Numbered from the stretch's first letter, positions 36,369-45,901 are shown. The stretch: 64,000 nucleotides of DNA from JABMNT01 sp048262655 (GCA_048262655.1 JBLXEY010000001.1:434001-498000), one strand, 5' to 3'. Translations and numbers: made by a program. Notes: generated from the sequence alone by a model not told the origin.

Positions 36369-36705
36369 GCAGGGCTTGCTCTGCTATGGCGATAAACGCT
36401 TCTCGGAATAAGCGTTACGGACCCGGGGGCAGTACCCGGCGCCTCCACCAAACTCCCACGGGGGCCAGTAGCTCTGGTCAAGCGGGCTTTGGGGGCGAAA
36501 CAGGATCGACGTGCGTAGTAAAGGTTAAGTTTTCGCTCGGTGTGGATCCGCCGATACCGGACCAACTATAGTAGTTGCAAACGACAACTATGCTGAGGCT
36601 CGTCTCGCTGCGTAATGCGGTCAGATGAACCACTTCAAAGCCCTTTAGGTTAGCCCTTAAAGGCGGGGTTCGGGAGGCACCTGGCAACAGAAGTCTCCCA
36701 CTTTA
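36369..36705 (+). ncRNA. ssrA: Circularly permuted two-piece tmRNA
   Basis: This is the alphaproteobacterial permuted form, in which the acceptor piece is encoded before the coding piece. The acceptor piece ends at 36450 with CGCCTCCACCA and has a 5-bp, 7-base-loop arm CCGGG-GGCAGTA-CCCGG. The coding piece begins at 36491 with GGGGGCGAAACAGGATCGAC. Its first seven bases pair with CGCCTCC, leaving a G-U pair at position 3, the alanine identity element. The tag frame (36577-36615) encodes ANDNYAEARLAA and then TAA. A pseudoknot-like CCTTTA/TAAAGG follows. The 5' and 3' limits are estimates; the 36451-36490 segment should be cut out during maturation. Confidence 0.95.
36577..36615 (+). other. 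tmRNA tag reading frame
   Basis: The resume codon is GCA and the frame reads ANDNYAEARLAA before TAA. The ending L-A-A is the ClpX-recognised degron, and the start A-N-D-N-Y is the part contacted by the adaptor SspB, whose gene lies 165 bases downstream. Confidence 0.92.
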
Positions 36706-36780
36706 GCTAAATTAACGTGTTTTTCATTTTTTTCTGGATCGAGGCTGGTGTCCCTTGCCCAATCGGGTTAAAAATGATCT

Positions 36781-37293
36781 ATGGATGATGAAAACGACCC
36801 CCTTAAATACGATGTCTGGATTGAAGATGCCCTGCGCACGGTAATCCGGCGAACTCTTACCTACATAGCAGCCAATGGCTTGCCGGGTGATCATCACTTT
36901 TATATCACCTTCCGCACCTCCGACGATAAGGTCGAAATGCCCGAGTATCTGCGTGCCGAGCATCCGGAAGAGATGACCATCGTTCTGCAATATCAATATG
37001 ATGCCCTGGATGTGGATGAGAATGCGATCTATACGACCCTGCGTTTTAACGGCAAACCAGAATCAATGGTCATTCCTTTAGCTTCCGTTGTGTCATTTGC
37101 GGACCCGTCAGTAAACTTCGGCTTGCAGCTAAAAATGGCCAATCTTGATGACGAGGATCTCGACTATGAAATCGAGATGGAGCTGGAAGACGACGACGGC
37201 GCCGAGATAGAGCCAGATTCGGGTACGGCTGACGCTGATAAAGAACGAACAACCGGAGAAGTTATAGCGCTCGACTCCTTTCGTAAAAAGTAG
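36781..37293 (+). CDS. sspB: ClpXP adaptor SspB (alpha type)
   Basis: A 170-residue SspB-alpha. A folded domain (about 1-120) contains DALRTVIRRTL, GLPGDHHFYITF and VVSFADPSVNFGLQL, and a long acidic linker (DLDDEDLDYEIEMELEDDDG) leads to a C-terminal tail VIALDSFRKK, the ClpX-docking motif. It tethers ssrA-tagged proteins to ClpXP for degradation. The gene starts about 75 bases after the tmRNA, on the same strand, so the tagging RNA and its adaptor sit side by side. The ribosome site is weak. Confidence 0.93.
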   Translation: MDDENDPLKYDVWIEDALRTVIRRTLTYIAANGLPGDHHFYITFRTSDDKVEMPEYLRAEHPEEMTIVLQYQYDALDVDENAIYTTLRFNGKPESMVIPLASVVSFADPSVNFGLQLKMANLDDEDLDYEIEMELEDDDGAEIEPDSGTADADKERTTGEVIALDSFRKK

Positions 37294-37361
37294 CTGCGTC
37301 ACGGGTCTTTCCGTTTTTCATAAAACGTTTCAACATTAGTCAAAATCAAGGGATGTATCGA

Positions 37362-38978
37362 ATGAGCGATTATGTGCATCACACCATGTTCCAAATGGGT
37401 GAAGATCCAACCCCCTACCGGAAATTGACCAGCGACTATGTGTCGGAAGTCGACTTTGACGGTCAGAAAGTTTTAAAAATCGATCCCAAAGCCATAACAG
37501 AATTGACCTTTGAGGCTTTCAAGGACGTTTCACATTTGTTGCGACCAGCGCATCTCAAACAGCTTGCCAAGATTCTCGACGATCCGGAAGCATCCGACAA
37601 TGATCGTTTTGTTGCTCTTGATATGCTGAAAAACGCCAATATTTCTGCCGGCGGTATTCTGCCCATGTGCCAGGACACCGGCACCGCTATCGTTATGGGC
37701 AAAAAAGGTCAGGCTGTCTGGACCGGTGGCGGCGATGAAGCCGCGGTATCAGAAGGCGTTGAGAAAACCTATCTGGAAACCAATCTGCGTTATTCGCAGG
37801 TTGCTCCGCTCGATTTATTTACCGAAAAAAATACCGGCAATAACCTTCCCGCGCAAATCGAGCTTTATGCGGATGATGGTGATGCCTACAAATTTTTGTT
37901 CATCGCAAAAGGCGGTGGGTCGGCAAACAAAACCTTCCTGTTTCAGGAAACCAAAGCCCTGCTCAACGAAGAGCGGCTGATCGCATTTGTGGATGAAAAG
38001 CTGCGCACTTTGGGTACCGCCGCCTGCCCGCCCTATCATTTGTCGTTTGTTATTGGAGGAACATCTGCCGAGTTCAATCTCAAGACTGTAAAACTTGCCA
38101 GTTGCCATTATTTGGATGAGTTGCAAACCAAGGGCAATGAGTTTGGGCAAGCATACCGCGATCTTGAATGGGAAGAACGCATTCTGAAAATGTCCCAAGA
38201 CCTGGGAATTGGCGCACAATTTGGTGGTAAATACTTTTGTCATGATGTTCGTGTTATTCGCCTGCCCAGACATGGCGCATCCTGCCCGGTTGGCATTGGT
38301 GTCTCTTGTTCTGCTGACCGTCAGGTTAAGGGCAAGATCACTAAAGACGGCGTATTCCTCGAGCAATTGGAAACCAATCCCGCTCAGTATCTGCCCGATG
38401 TAACAACCGAGCATCTGGATGGGGATGTTGTTGAGATTAATCTTAACCAACCAATGGCAGACCAACTGGCCTCGCTTTCAAAGCTGGCGGTCAAAACGCG
38501 CGTATCGTTAACGGGATCGTTAATTGTGGCCCGCGACATCGCGCATGCAAAACTGAAAGAACGGATTGACGCCGGAGAAGGGTTACCCCAGTACTTTAAA
38601 GATCATCCGGTTTACTATGCGGGGCCAGCGAAAACACCTGCCGGTTATGCATCCGGTTCTTTTGGTCCGACCACTGCCGGGCGAATGGATTCTTATGTGG
38701 ACCTGTTCCAACAACACGGTGGATCTATGATCATGCTGGCGAAAGGCAACCGATCAAAGGCGGTCACCGACGCCTGCAAGAACAACGGCGGGTTCTATTT
38801 GGGCTCGATCGGTGGTCCGGCCGCCAGACTGGCCCTCGATTGCATCAAAAAGGTTGAACAAATTGAATACCCGGAACTTGGGATGGAAGCCATTTGGAAA
38901 ATTGAAGTGGAAAACTTCCCCGCGTTTATCGTTGTCGACGACAAAGGTAACGACTTCTTTTCAGAATTCATGAAGTAG
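37362..38978 (+). CDS. fumA: Fumarate hydratase, class I (Fe-S)
   Basis: A 538-residue iron-sulfur fumarase that interconverts fumarate and malate in the TCA cycle. The three cluster Cys match the E. coli enzyme with an offset of two: Cys103 (MCQDTG), Cys222 (AACPPYH) and Cys316 (GVSCSAD). The C-terminal part has FGPTTAGRMDSYVD and GGPAARLALDCIKK. The ATG at 37362 is chosen over the one three codons upstream because AAGGG then lies at a usable distance. A class I enzyme is oxygen-sensitive; whether a class II fumC also exists cannot be seen here. Confidence 0.96.
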   Translation: MSDYVHHTMFQMGEDPTPYRKLTSDYVSEVDFDGQKVLKIDPKAITELTFEAFKDVSHLLRPAHLKQLAKILDDPEASDNDRFVALDMLKNANISAGGILPMCQDTGTAIVMGKKGQAVWTGGGDEAAVSEGVEKTYLETNLRYSQVAPLDLFTEKNTGNNLPAQIELYADDGDAYKFLFIAKGGGSANKTFLFQETKALLNEERLIAFVDEKLRTLGTAACPPYHLSFVIGGTSAEFNLKTVKLASCHYLDELQTKGNEFGQAYRDLEWEERILKMSQDLGIGAQFGGKYFCHDVRVIRLPRHGASCPVGIGVSCSADRQVKGKITKDGVFLEQLETNPAQYLPDVTTEHLDGDVVEINLNQPMADQLASLSKLAVKTRVSLTGSLIVARDIAHAKLKERIDAGEGLPQYFKDHPVYYAGPAKTPAGYASGSFGPTTAGRMDSYVDLFQQHGGSMIMLAKGNRSKAVTDACKNNGGFYLGSIGGPAARLALDCIKKVEQIEYPELGMEAIWKIEVENFPAFIVVDDKGNDFFSEFMK

Positions 38979-38984
38979 TGTCAA

Positions 38985-40025
38985 ATGCCCGATCCCCTTG
39001 GAAAGTTTGACCAGTTCCCGCGCGCCAATCTGGCGGTCACGCCAACGATAATTGAAGCCATGCCGAACCTGTCAAAGGCGCTGGCTGGCCCGCATTTATG
39101 GGTTAAACGCGATGACCTGACAGGTCTTGCATTCGGCGGCAACAAGGCCCGTCAACTCGAGTATTATATGGGTGACGCGGTTGCGCAAAAAGCCGACGTT
39201 GTCTTGATTACCGGCGCGGTTCAATCCAACTTTGTCCGCACGGCTGCGGCTGCGGCAGCTAAACTGGGCTTGGATTGCCATGTGCAACTGGAAGAGCGGG
39301 TACCGGATGCCGACGCCACACATCGAGCTTCCGGGAATGTTCTATTGGATAAGCTTTTGGGGGCAACCATATACAGCTATCCGGACGGCGAAGATGAAGC
39401 GGGAGCTGATCGCAAAATTGCTGAAATCGCCGCCAAGCTGAAGTCAGAAGGCAAAACCCCTTACATCATTCCCCTATCGCCCGGACACCCGCCACTTGGC
39501 GCTTTGGGATATGTGGTCGCTGCACAGGAAATGCTGGAGCAATTCAAGGCGACGGGCCAGACAGTCGATCAAATCGTTGTCGCATCCGGTAGCACGTCAA
39601 CCCATGCCGGGCTGATTTATGGATTGCGCGCGCTCGGCAGCGAGATACCGGTTCTCGGTATCTGTGTGCGCCGAAGTGCCGCCCAACAAGCGCCCCGGGT
39701 GCTAAGCCGCTGTCAGGAAATCAGCGCCCTTTTAGGCACAAAAGACTATGTTACCGAGCAAGATATCATTGTTGATGATTATGCGTTGGCCCCCGGTTAT
39801 GGCCAACTTAATGACGCAACCCTTGAGGCGCTAAAAATGGCTGCTCATCAGGAAGGCTTGCTTCTTGATCCTGTTTATACGGGGAAGGTCCTGGCAGGAC
39901 TTATCCATCGTATTCGCACCGGCGTCTACGCGTCGACAGATAACATCTTGTATATGCACACTGGCGGCCAACCGTCACTGTTCGCCTATGAGCCGCAATT
40001 GACGGCAGCCTTGAAAGCGCACTAA
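38985..40025 (+). CDS. PLP-dependent D-cysteine desulfhydrase or L-cysteate sulfo-lyase
   Basis: A 346-residue fold-type II PLP enzyme of the ACC-deaminase/D-cysteine desulfhydrase family. The PLP lysine is about Lys54 in AFGGNKARQLEY, with the phosphate-binding and substrate segments TGAVQSNFVRTAAAAA, GSTSTHAGLIYG, LDPVYTGK and HTGGQPSLFAY. Two functions fit this clade: breaking D-cysteine to pyruvate, sulfide and ammonia (DcyD), or L-cysteate to pyruvate, sulfite and ammonia (CuyA), and sequence motifs alone do not decide between them. It follows fumA by 6 bases and its TAA overlaps the ATG of the next gene, so these are co-transcribed. Confidence 0.85.
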   Translation: MPDPLGKFDQFPRANLAVTPTIIEAMPNLSKALAGPHLWVKRDDLTGLAFGGNKARQLEYYMGDAVAQKADVVLITGAVQSNFVRTAAAAAAKLGLDCHVQLEERVPDADATHRASGNVLLDKLLGATIYSYPDGEDEAGADRKIAEIAAKLKSEGKTPYIIPLSPGHPPLGALGYVVAAQEMLEQFKATGQTVDQIVVASGSTSTHAGLIYGLRALGSEIPVLGICVRRSAAQQAPRVLSRCQEISALLGTKDYVTEQDIIVDDYALAPGYGQLNDATLEALKMAAHQEGLLLDPVYTGKVLAGLIHRIRTGVYASTDNILYMHTGGQPSLFAYEPQLTAALKAH

Positions 40026-40660
40026 TGGCAACCCCACACATGCTTGTTGACGGGCCTTCATCTGCGAAAACAACCATTGCGCTCGCGCATGGAGCCGGCG
40101 CACCGATGGACAGTGCCTATATGCAGGCATTCGCAGAAGGGCTTGCAGAACGCGGTTTTCAAGTGGCGCGTTTTGAGTTTCCATATATGGATGACCGGCG
40201 CAAAACGGGAAAGAAAAAACCGCCCAATCGTGCCCCAATTCTGCTTGAGACCTGGGCCAGCGTTATCGATCATTTCGGCCCAAAAAATCTGATGATTGGT
40301 GGTAAATCGATGGGCGGCAGGATTGCCAGTATGTCGGCTGTGGATTATGAGGAAAACGCGACACCTGTAAAAGGTGTTGTTTGTTTAGGGTACCCTTTCC
40401 ATCCTCCGGGAAAACCCGAAAAGCTGCGCACAGAACACTTGGTAAATCTAAAAACGCCAACGTTAATTTGTCAGGGAGAAAGAGACCCCTTCGGGACTCG
40501 GGAAGACGTTAAAGCGTATACCCTATCAAATGCTATTCGCTATCACTGGCTTGCCGACGGCGACCACGGTTTCAAACCACGCAAAGCTTCCGGCCTGACG
40601 GAACAGGAAAATTGGAGCAGTGCCATCGATGCAATCGCTGCTTTCGCTGGCAAGATTTAA
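40025..40660 (+). CDS. Alpha/beta hydrolase of the KANL3/Tex30-like family
   Basis: A 211-residue protein of the small alpha/beta hydrolase clade. The nucleophile is Ser95 in GKSMGGR; likely partners are Asp154 (GERDPFG) and His181 (GDHGFKP). AHGAGAPMDS near the N-terminus is the oxyanion region. Substrate is unknown. It begins on the TAATG overlap with the desulfhydrase gene and is presumably translationally coupled to it. Confidence 0.85.
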   Translation: MATPHMLVDGPSSAKTTIALAHGAGAPMDSAYMQAFAEGLAERGFQVARFEFPYMDDRRKTGKKKPPNRAPILLETWASVIDHFGPKNLMIGGKSMGGRIASMSAVDYEENATPVKGVVCLGYPFHPPGKPEKLRTEHLVNLKTPTLICQGERDPFGTREDVKAYTLSNAIRYHWLADGDHGFKPRKASGLTEQENWSSAIDAIAAFAGKI

Positions 40661-40734
40661 ACTCGACCCCATATCGATAGTTGATCTTCAGGTAAACGTG
40701 CGGCGCGCAAACGAACAGGGGAGAGAGGACACAC

Positions 40735-40962
40735 ATGACAAGCGACCCGACCCGCATCAAGAAGCGCTCCGTCCGGCTAGCGGGACACCAAACCAGCATT
40801 TCAATCGAGGATGCGTTTTGGCAGCAATTTACACAGATCGCCGAGCAGAAAAAGATGTCGCTAAATGCCCTGATTACTGAAATTGATGCCCAGCGTAGTG
40901 GCAACCTATCAAGCGCAATTCGGGTTTATGTCCTCAATCATTTGACACGCGACACCCTTTAG
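40735..40962 (+). CDS. Ribbon-helix-helix protein (RHH_4 family)
   Basis: A 75-residue protein with the RHH_4 pattern: KKRSVRLAGHQTSISIED, then FWQQFTQIA, then a second helix ending NLSSAIRVYVLNHL. Such proteins are small DNA-binding dimers common in alphaproteobacteria, often near fumarase; target genes are unknown. GGGGAGAGAGGA precedes the ATG. It ends 6 bases from the convergent AsmA gene. Confidence 0.88.
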   Translation: MTSDPTRIKKRSVRLAGHQTSISIEDAFWQQFTQIAEQKKMSLNALITEIDAQRSGNLSSAIRVYVLNHLTRDTL

Positions 40963-40968
40963 ACACCT

Positions 40969-43900
40969 TTATTTAAATAATTGTTTCAACAAATCTTCCG
41001 GCCGGAATTTTTGTGCCGGCGGGGCGGATTGTTGTGTTGAGCGGGCCGGCGGCGGTGTATCTCCAGCCGGTTCTGCAGGTTGTGCCGTTGCGGGTTCAGA
41101 AGCTGCACCCCCCCCTAGAATACCCTGGAGCAATTTGCCAATTTTTTTAGGTGCCTTGTTTATGATCGCGTTCGCACCGGGGATGGGGATGGTACTTCCC
41201 AATAAAGATGCTGTATCGACTTTCACATTTGGCGCATCAAGGGGACCGGAAAGGCCAAAGCCAATGGGACGCCCGTCACTTTTTAGGCGTGCCTGCAAAA
41301 TTTGCGTTAAAGCATTTTGCTTTAATTGTATTTGCCCTTTGATATTCAAAAGCCACGCGGCCAAATCGACCGTGCCCTGTGCTTCCCCGTTACCAAGAGG
41401 TGAAACAAGTTTCAAATCACTGGTACGGGCAATCCCTTGGGCAATCTGAAAAGACCCTGATACGTCGGCCTTATTTGCCGCTCCCTTGGAGCCCAATTGG
41501 TTTAGGGATGTCAGCAAACTATATACCCCCGCAAATGCCGAACCCTTGGTACTTGCTGACGCATCGACACCGGTCATGGTAAAACCACCTGTACCGGATA
41601 AAGATGTCACCAAACCTTCGACGCTCTGCGCGTCAGCTCGAATATCCATTTTTGCGTTAAGCACGCCACTTGCTGCTGCGGTACCCGTCACTGAGGTCAG
41701 TGCTTCTGAAATCTGTATACCGGTAATATCAAAAGCGGACACAAGAGCGTTCTTATTTCTAGCACTCAATTGGGCGGACCCGTTAAGTTTTCCGCCAAAA
41801 AAACCAGCGACCAAACGTTGTGTCGATAATGTCCCGTCATTAATTTGCGCAATCAGATCTACATTTTCAAACAGGTATTTCGAATAGGCAACTAAAGGCG
41901 ATTTTAGTTTTATGTTCGCATTCAAACTTCGCAGCGCCGATAAGTCGATGGGATCGGCGGGCCAGCGTTCCGTAGACGCCGGCTTTATATAAGGAGATGC
42001 CTGTGTGCTTAAATCTGGGCCTCGCCAAGCCACCGGCAATCCTTTAAGTGACCCCCAGATGCCGTCTTCAAGACTTGCGCTATTCGTCGCTGGCAGAAAT
42101 TGATCAAGAATAACAGCACCGGTATTTAGATCTGCAGATACCATAGGAAGGGCACCATCAAGTAAAACCGTCGCATTCCCCGAAAACTTGAGATCGCCAA
42201 CGTTACCGGACAGTTTTTGCAATGCGACCTGTTTGGCATTGCCATTTGCCCGTGTTGCAAGGGCAACCTGACCGATGGCACCCGCCGGACGGTATTTAAC
42301 ACCCAGCCGCCGGATCAACTTGGCGAAATCGGGATGCGCCAGCTTGAGATCCAGATCGAAGAGATCTCCGACGGGCAAAACGGAAACCCGCCCGTTAGCG
42401 GAAACGGTCGCGCCTGCAGCTTTAATCAGCGATGTGAGCTTGGGTTTAAGAATACTTCCATCGGCCTGCATATCAACGGAAACCGTACCCAGATTTTTAG
42501 GGTCAAATGGCAACGCCAGCCCTGACAACCGCACGATCTGTGTTGCGTTCTTTGTCTGTGCTTTGACCTTCAAGCCCGCCAGAGACGGTACATTTCCTAA
42601 ATCTTTAAGCTGGCCGTTGCCGGAAATAGATAAACCGGAGAACTCACTGACACTGAGCTTTTTGATGTTAAGATCACCATCGAAAAGGGTCGCATCAACA
42701 ACGACCCCGTTTACCGTTGCCCCCTGTGCCCTCAACCGTTTGATACGAATTAAAGCGTTCGCGTCAAATGTCGTTAACGGGCGTAAACCGCTAAAGGTCG
42801 TATCCGGGATCGACGCGGGCGCTGTTTTTACGCTTCCCGCGCCAGCCTGTTTGGCTTGGTCTTGCCCGCCAGAAGCAGCAACGGTTGGCCTTGTTGCAGA
42901 TGATTTCGGCAGGTATGCGTCCAGATCAATTTGATCAAGTGTCAGGTTTACGCCCAGAGCCGGACGCGACCGCAAGGCTATGGTCGTTGCTCCGGTCAAT
43001 CGAGAACTGTCAAACTGCAGGTCGATATTCTGCAACTCGACAGCAGCAGGTGTGAGTTTCACATCACTTGAGAAATCAATTTTATGGAGACGATCCGACG
43101 GGATGCTGGATAAATCAGCCCCAAGCCATTTCGCGACATAGCGAATGTCATTGGAATTGGTTTCAATCACCCCGCTAAATTCAGGCTTTCCTTCCGGTGA
43201 TGACAGCACACCTGACATGGAAATATCGGACCCTCCAGGGAATTGCGCTGAAAACTGCCCGAGTTGGGCCTCCCCATTGGCAAGGTCCGTATTGATCAGC
43301 ACATCATTTATGGATTCACCCCGATAGACCAGGGAACCGGCAGAAATAATAACCGAACCGGCAATCGATTTCGGGATAACGACGGATACATCCGCGGGAA
43401 TGGGCGCAGTCGCTGGCGTGGCAACCGCGGAAGTATGGGTCGGCGTTGTGCTTTTATTCGTTGCCTCGTCACCAGATGCGGGCCCGGCATTCGGCGCCTC
43501 CAGCCACTTATCCAGGTTGAACCGTTTGGCATCCAGACTAACGGCAAATCTTGGGACATCGGCCATTTCAAATGCAACATTGCCTTCAACGCGCGAGTCG
43601 GCCAACTGCATATTTAAGTTTGATAGCTCGCCGCCCGTTGCAGATCCGGAAATATTACCTTCGGCAGAGAACAATTGCGCCAGAGCGGGCGGCGCGGGAG
43701 TGCGTGTGATTGCCTCGATCAATAATCCGAGGTTTTTTCCTTCCCCCTTAAAAGAACCTTTAAATTTTGGGTCATCGGAAAGACCGAGGAGGGTCCCTCC
43801 AATATGCAAAGACGAGTCACCAGCCCCCACACCAAACTTCATGTTCAGAGGCAATGTGCGTTCCTGAATGACTTCCCCAACGGTGATGTCATAGGTCAAC

Positions 43901-44535
43901 GGGATACTGCGAAACTTTAATGCCCCCTTTGATTGAAACGGGCCTGCCAATGATGCCGCTTCAATCCGAGCATTCAGACCTTCAATTTTCTCAATTTCGC
44001 CGGTCTTGGAATCTCGGTAGTTAAGGGCACCATCAACAATGGTAAAATCATCCAGCGTAAAATCGGGCGCCGTGCTGGCCGAATTTTGGGCAGAAGGTGC
44101 TGCGCCTTCAGATTTTTTCGGAGCAGACACGCTGGCTTTATTGCCGGGCGGCTGAATGTCCCAGTTTTGCCGACCATCCGCCAACAGTTCCAGCTCAATG
44201 GTCGGTTCAATCAAGCGAACCGTTTCGACTTTAATCTGGCCGGCCAATAGCGGACTTAAGGCGATCCGAACCTCAACCTGGCGCAACTTGACCATCTCGG
44301 GCGCGACGGCGCCATCCATATTGGAAAAGCTAACGTCATTTGCAATGATTGCAGGTGCCGGAAAGATGGAAACCTGAACATCACCCATAATTTTCAGGTC
44401 ACGCCCGGTGAGGACTTTAACCTGTTTTGTCGCGTCGCTCTTATATCGGTTCCAGTCGATCATGCCCGGTCCGACCAAGGCCGTACCGACAATCAATAAC
44501 AGAACAATCACAAAGCCCCAGATTACTTTTTTCAC
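40969..44535 (-). CDS. AsmA-family large envelope protein
   Basis: A 1188-residue protein with one N-terminal membrane helix (KKVIWGFVIVLLLIVG), then an AsmA domain and a very long beta-rich periplasmic region of repeating short strands. The C-terminal AsmA_2 segment (GTGGFTMTGVDAS onward) and a Pro/Ala/Gln-rich tail are present. The family includes inner-membrane proteins thought to bridge lipids to the outer membrane (AsmA, TamB, YhdP). Low-complexity Ala/Thr/Pro linkers occur at about 130-150 and 355-385 and in the last 45 residues. The GTG at 44535 is chosen because AGGAAAG lies upstream and the helix follows directly; a TTG lies seven codons earlier. Confidence 0.9.
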   Translation of the reverse strand: MKKVIWGFVIVLLLIVGTALVGPGMIDWNRYKSDATKQVKVLTGRDLKIMGDVQVSIFPAPAIIANDVSFSNMDGAVAPEMVKLRQVEVRIALSPLLAGQIKVETVRLIEPTIELELLADGRQNWDIQPPGNKASVSAPKKSEGAAPSAQNSASTAPDFTLDDFTIVDGALNYRDSKTGEIEKIEGLNARIEAASLAGPFQSKGALKFRSIPLTYDITVGEVIQERTLPLNMKFGVGAGDSSLHIGGTLLGLSDDPKFKGSFKGEGKNLGLLIEAITRTPAPPALAQLFSAEGNISGSATGGELSNLNMQLADSRVEGNVAFEMADVPRFAVSLDAKRFNLDKWLEAPNAGPASGDEATNKSTTPTHTSAVATPATAPIPADVSVVIPKSIAGSVIISAGSLVYRGESINDVLINTDLANGEAQLGQFSAQFPGGSDISMSGVLSSPEGKPEFSGVIETNSNDIRYVAKWLGADLSSIPSDRLHKIDFSSDVKLTPAAVELQNIDLQFDSSRLTGATTIALRSRPALGVNLTLDQIDLDAYLPKSSATRPTVAASGGQDQAKQAGAGSVKTAPASIPDTTFSGLRPLTTFDANALIRIKRLRAQGATVNGVVVDATLFDGDLNIKKLSVSEFSGLSISGNGQLKDLGNVPSLAGLKVKAQTKNATQIVRLSGLALPFDPKNLGTVSVDMQADGSILKPKLTSLIKAAGATVSANGRVSVLPVGDLFDLDLKLAHPDFAKLIRRLGVKYRPAGAIGQVALATRANGNAKQVALQKLSGNVGDLKFSGNATVLLDGALPMVSADLNTGAVILDQFLPATNSASLEDGIWGSLKGLPVAWRGPDLSTQASPYIKPASTERWPADPIDLSALRSLNANIKLKSPLVAYSKYLFENVDLIAQINDGTLSTQRLVAGFFGGKLNGSAQLSARNKNALVSAFDITGIQISEALTSVTGTAAASGVLNAKMDIRADAQSVEGLVTSLSGTGGFTMTGVDASASTKGSAFAGVYSLLTSLNQLGSKGAANKADVSGSFQIAQGIARTSDLKLVSPLGNGEAQGTVDLAAWLLNIKGQIQLKQNALTQILQARLKSDGRPIGFGLSGPLDAPNVKVDTASLLGSTIPIPGANAIINKAPKKIGKLLQGILGGGAASEPATAQPAEPAGDTPPPARSTQQSAPPAQKFRPEDLLKQLFK

Positions 44536-44609
44536 GAGTTCATCTTTCCTGGTCAAATTGGGCCATTAGGAGCGCTCAAACTGCTACTAACATTAATCCT
44601 GTGTTCTTT

Positions 44610-45872
44610 TTAGGGCAAGACAAGGACCGCTCGCAGGTCATTCACGTTCGTGCAAGTCGGACCCGTCATCAGCAAACCACCCGCTTGTTCAAAAAAACCG
44701 TAAGAATCATTATTTTCCAGAAATTCCGCGGCGTCGAGTCCCTTAGCGCGCCCTCGATCCAGCGTTCCCGGGTCTATAACGGCTCCCGCATTATCTTCAC
44801 TACCATCAATTCCGTCGGTATCGCCGGACAACGCGTGAACATGCGGATCACCTTGCATTTCAATTGCCATCGCTAAAGCGTATTCGCCGTTGGGGCCTCC
44901 GCGTCCGTTACCTTTAATGGATACCGTCGTCTCACCACCCGACAAAATAACGCACGGGCCATCCTTTGTGTCGCCATTTTTAATCATTTGGCGGGCCATT
45001 TCCGCGTGATCAGCGGCCACATTGCGCGTTTCACCCTCCAGATCGTCACCCAACAGAATGGGACGAACACCGGCGGATTTCGCCGCTTCAGCGGCAGCTT
45101 CAAGGCTGGCAATTGGCCGCCCTGCCATGATCAGTTCCGAATTCGCAAAAATCGGATCACCCGTTTTAGGGGTCTCCTGTTCGGCACGTATCAGATGCTC
45201 CATAACGGCTTGCGGCGGTTTGATCCCGTACTTTTCAATAAGGGCGCGGGCTTCTGCGAACGTTGTGTCATCAGGCACGGTCGGGCCGGACCCGATCACA
45301 CCCGGAATATCGCCAGGAACATCTGATATTAACAATGTAACCAGTCGCGCTGGCGCAATGGCTTGCGCCAATCGCCCCCCTTTAATCGCCGAAAGATGTT
45401 TGCGGATACAATTCATCTCGACAATATTTGCGCCTGAACGCAACAATTCCCGGTTTAATTCTTGCTTATCTTCAAGCGTCAGGCCTTCTGCCGGATAAGT
45501 GAGAACCGCCGACGCACCGCCAGAGATTACAGCAATACACAGATCATCTGGCCCCAGACTTTTTGCCAACTCAACAATTCGCCCGGCAGCTTCACGACCT
45601 GCAGCATCCGGAACCGGATGAGATGCCTCAATGATTTCGATCCGCTCGCAAGGGACAGAGAACCCATAGCGCGTGACGACCAAACCGCTTAAATCACCTT
45701 GCCAACTATCTTCTACAGCGCGTGCCATTGCAGCACTTGCTTTACCAGCCCCAATAACAACCGTTCGCCCCTTTGGTGGCTCCGGTAAATATTGCGGCAC
45801 ACATTTAAGAGGGTCGGCTGCGGCAACGCCAGCGTCAAACAGGGACCGAAGAAAGGCGCTTGGATCTTGCAT
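44610..45872 (-). CDS. Glycerate 2-kinase (MOFRL-type, GckA/TtuD)
   Basis: A 420-residue member of the DUF4147/MOFRL family, ATP-dependent glycerate 2-kinases of the serine cycle and of tartrate or glyoxylate metabolism; some relatives were once labelled hydroxypyruvate reductases. Motifs are VVIGAGKASAAMA, ISGGASAVLTYP, KHLSAIKGGRLA, LLISDVPGDIPGVIGSGPTVPD and the C-terminal MOFRL block with ILSGGETTVS and ALSGDTDGIDGSEDNAGA. It makes 2-phosphoglycerate and would close a route from glycolate through glyoxylate and glycerate. It follows the FAD-oxidase gene by 29 bases on the same strand. Confidence 0.92.
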   Translation of the reverse strand: MQDPSAFLRSLFDAGVAAADPLKCVPQYLPEPPKGRTVVIGAGKASAAMARAVEDSWQGDLSGLVVTRYGFSVPCERIEIIEASHPVPDAAGREAAGRIVELAKSLGPDDLCIAVISGGASAVLTYPAEGLTLEDKQELNRELLRSGANIVEMNCIRKHLSAIKGGRLAQAIAPARLVTLLISDVPGDIPGVIGSGPTVPDDTTFAEARALIEKYGIKPPQAVMEHLIRAEQETPKTGDPIFANSELIMAGRPIASLEAAAEAAKSAGVRPILLGDDLEGETRNVAADHAEMARQMIKNGDTKDGPCVILSGGETTVSIKGNGRGGPNGEYALAMAIEMQGDPHVHALSGDTDGIDGSEDNAGAVIDPGTLDRGRAKGLDAAEFLENNDSYGFFEQAGGLLMTGPTCTNVNDLRAVLVLP

Positions 45873-45901
45873 GGAAATCTACTCTTTTTGTTGGTTTGTA
45901 A

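Noticed and set aside
37815..38465. 216-codon minus-strand ORF inside fumA
   Set aside because: Antisense shadow of the fumarase, which has all three cluster cysteines in place.
42275..42934. 219-codon plus-strand ORF opposite the AsmA gene
   Set aside because: Shadow of a low-complexity beta-rich coding region; no domain and no ribosome site.
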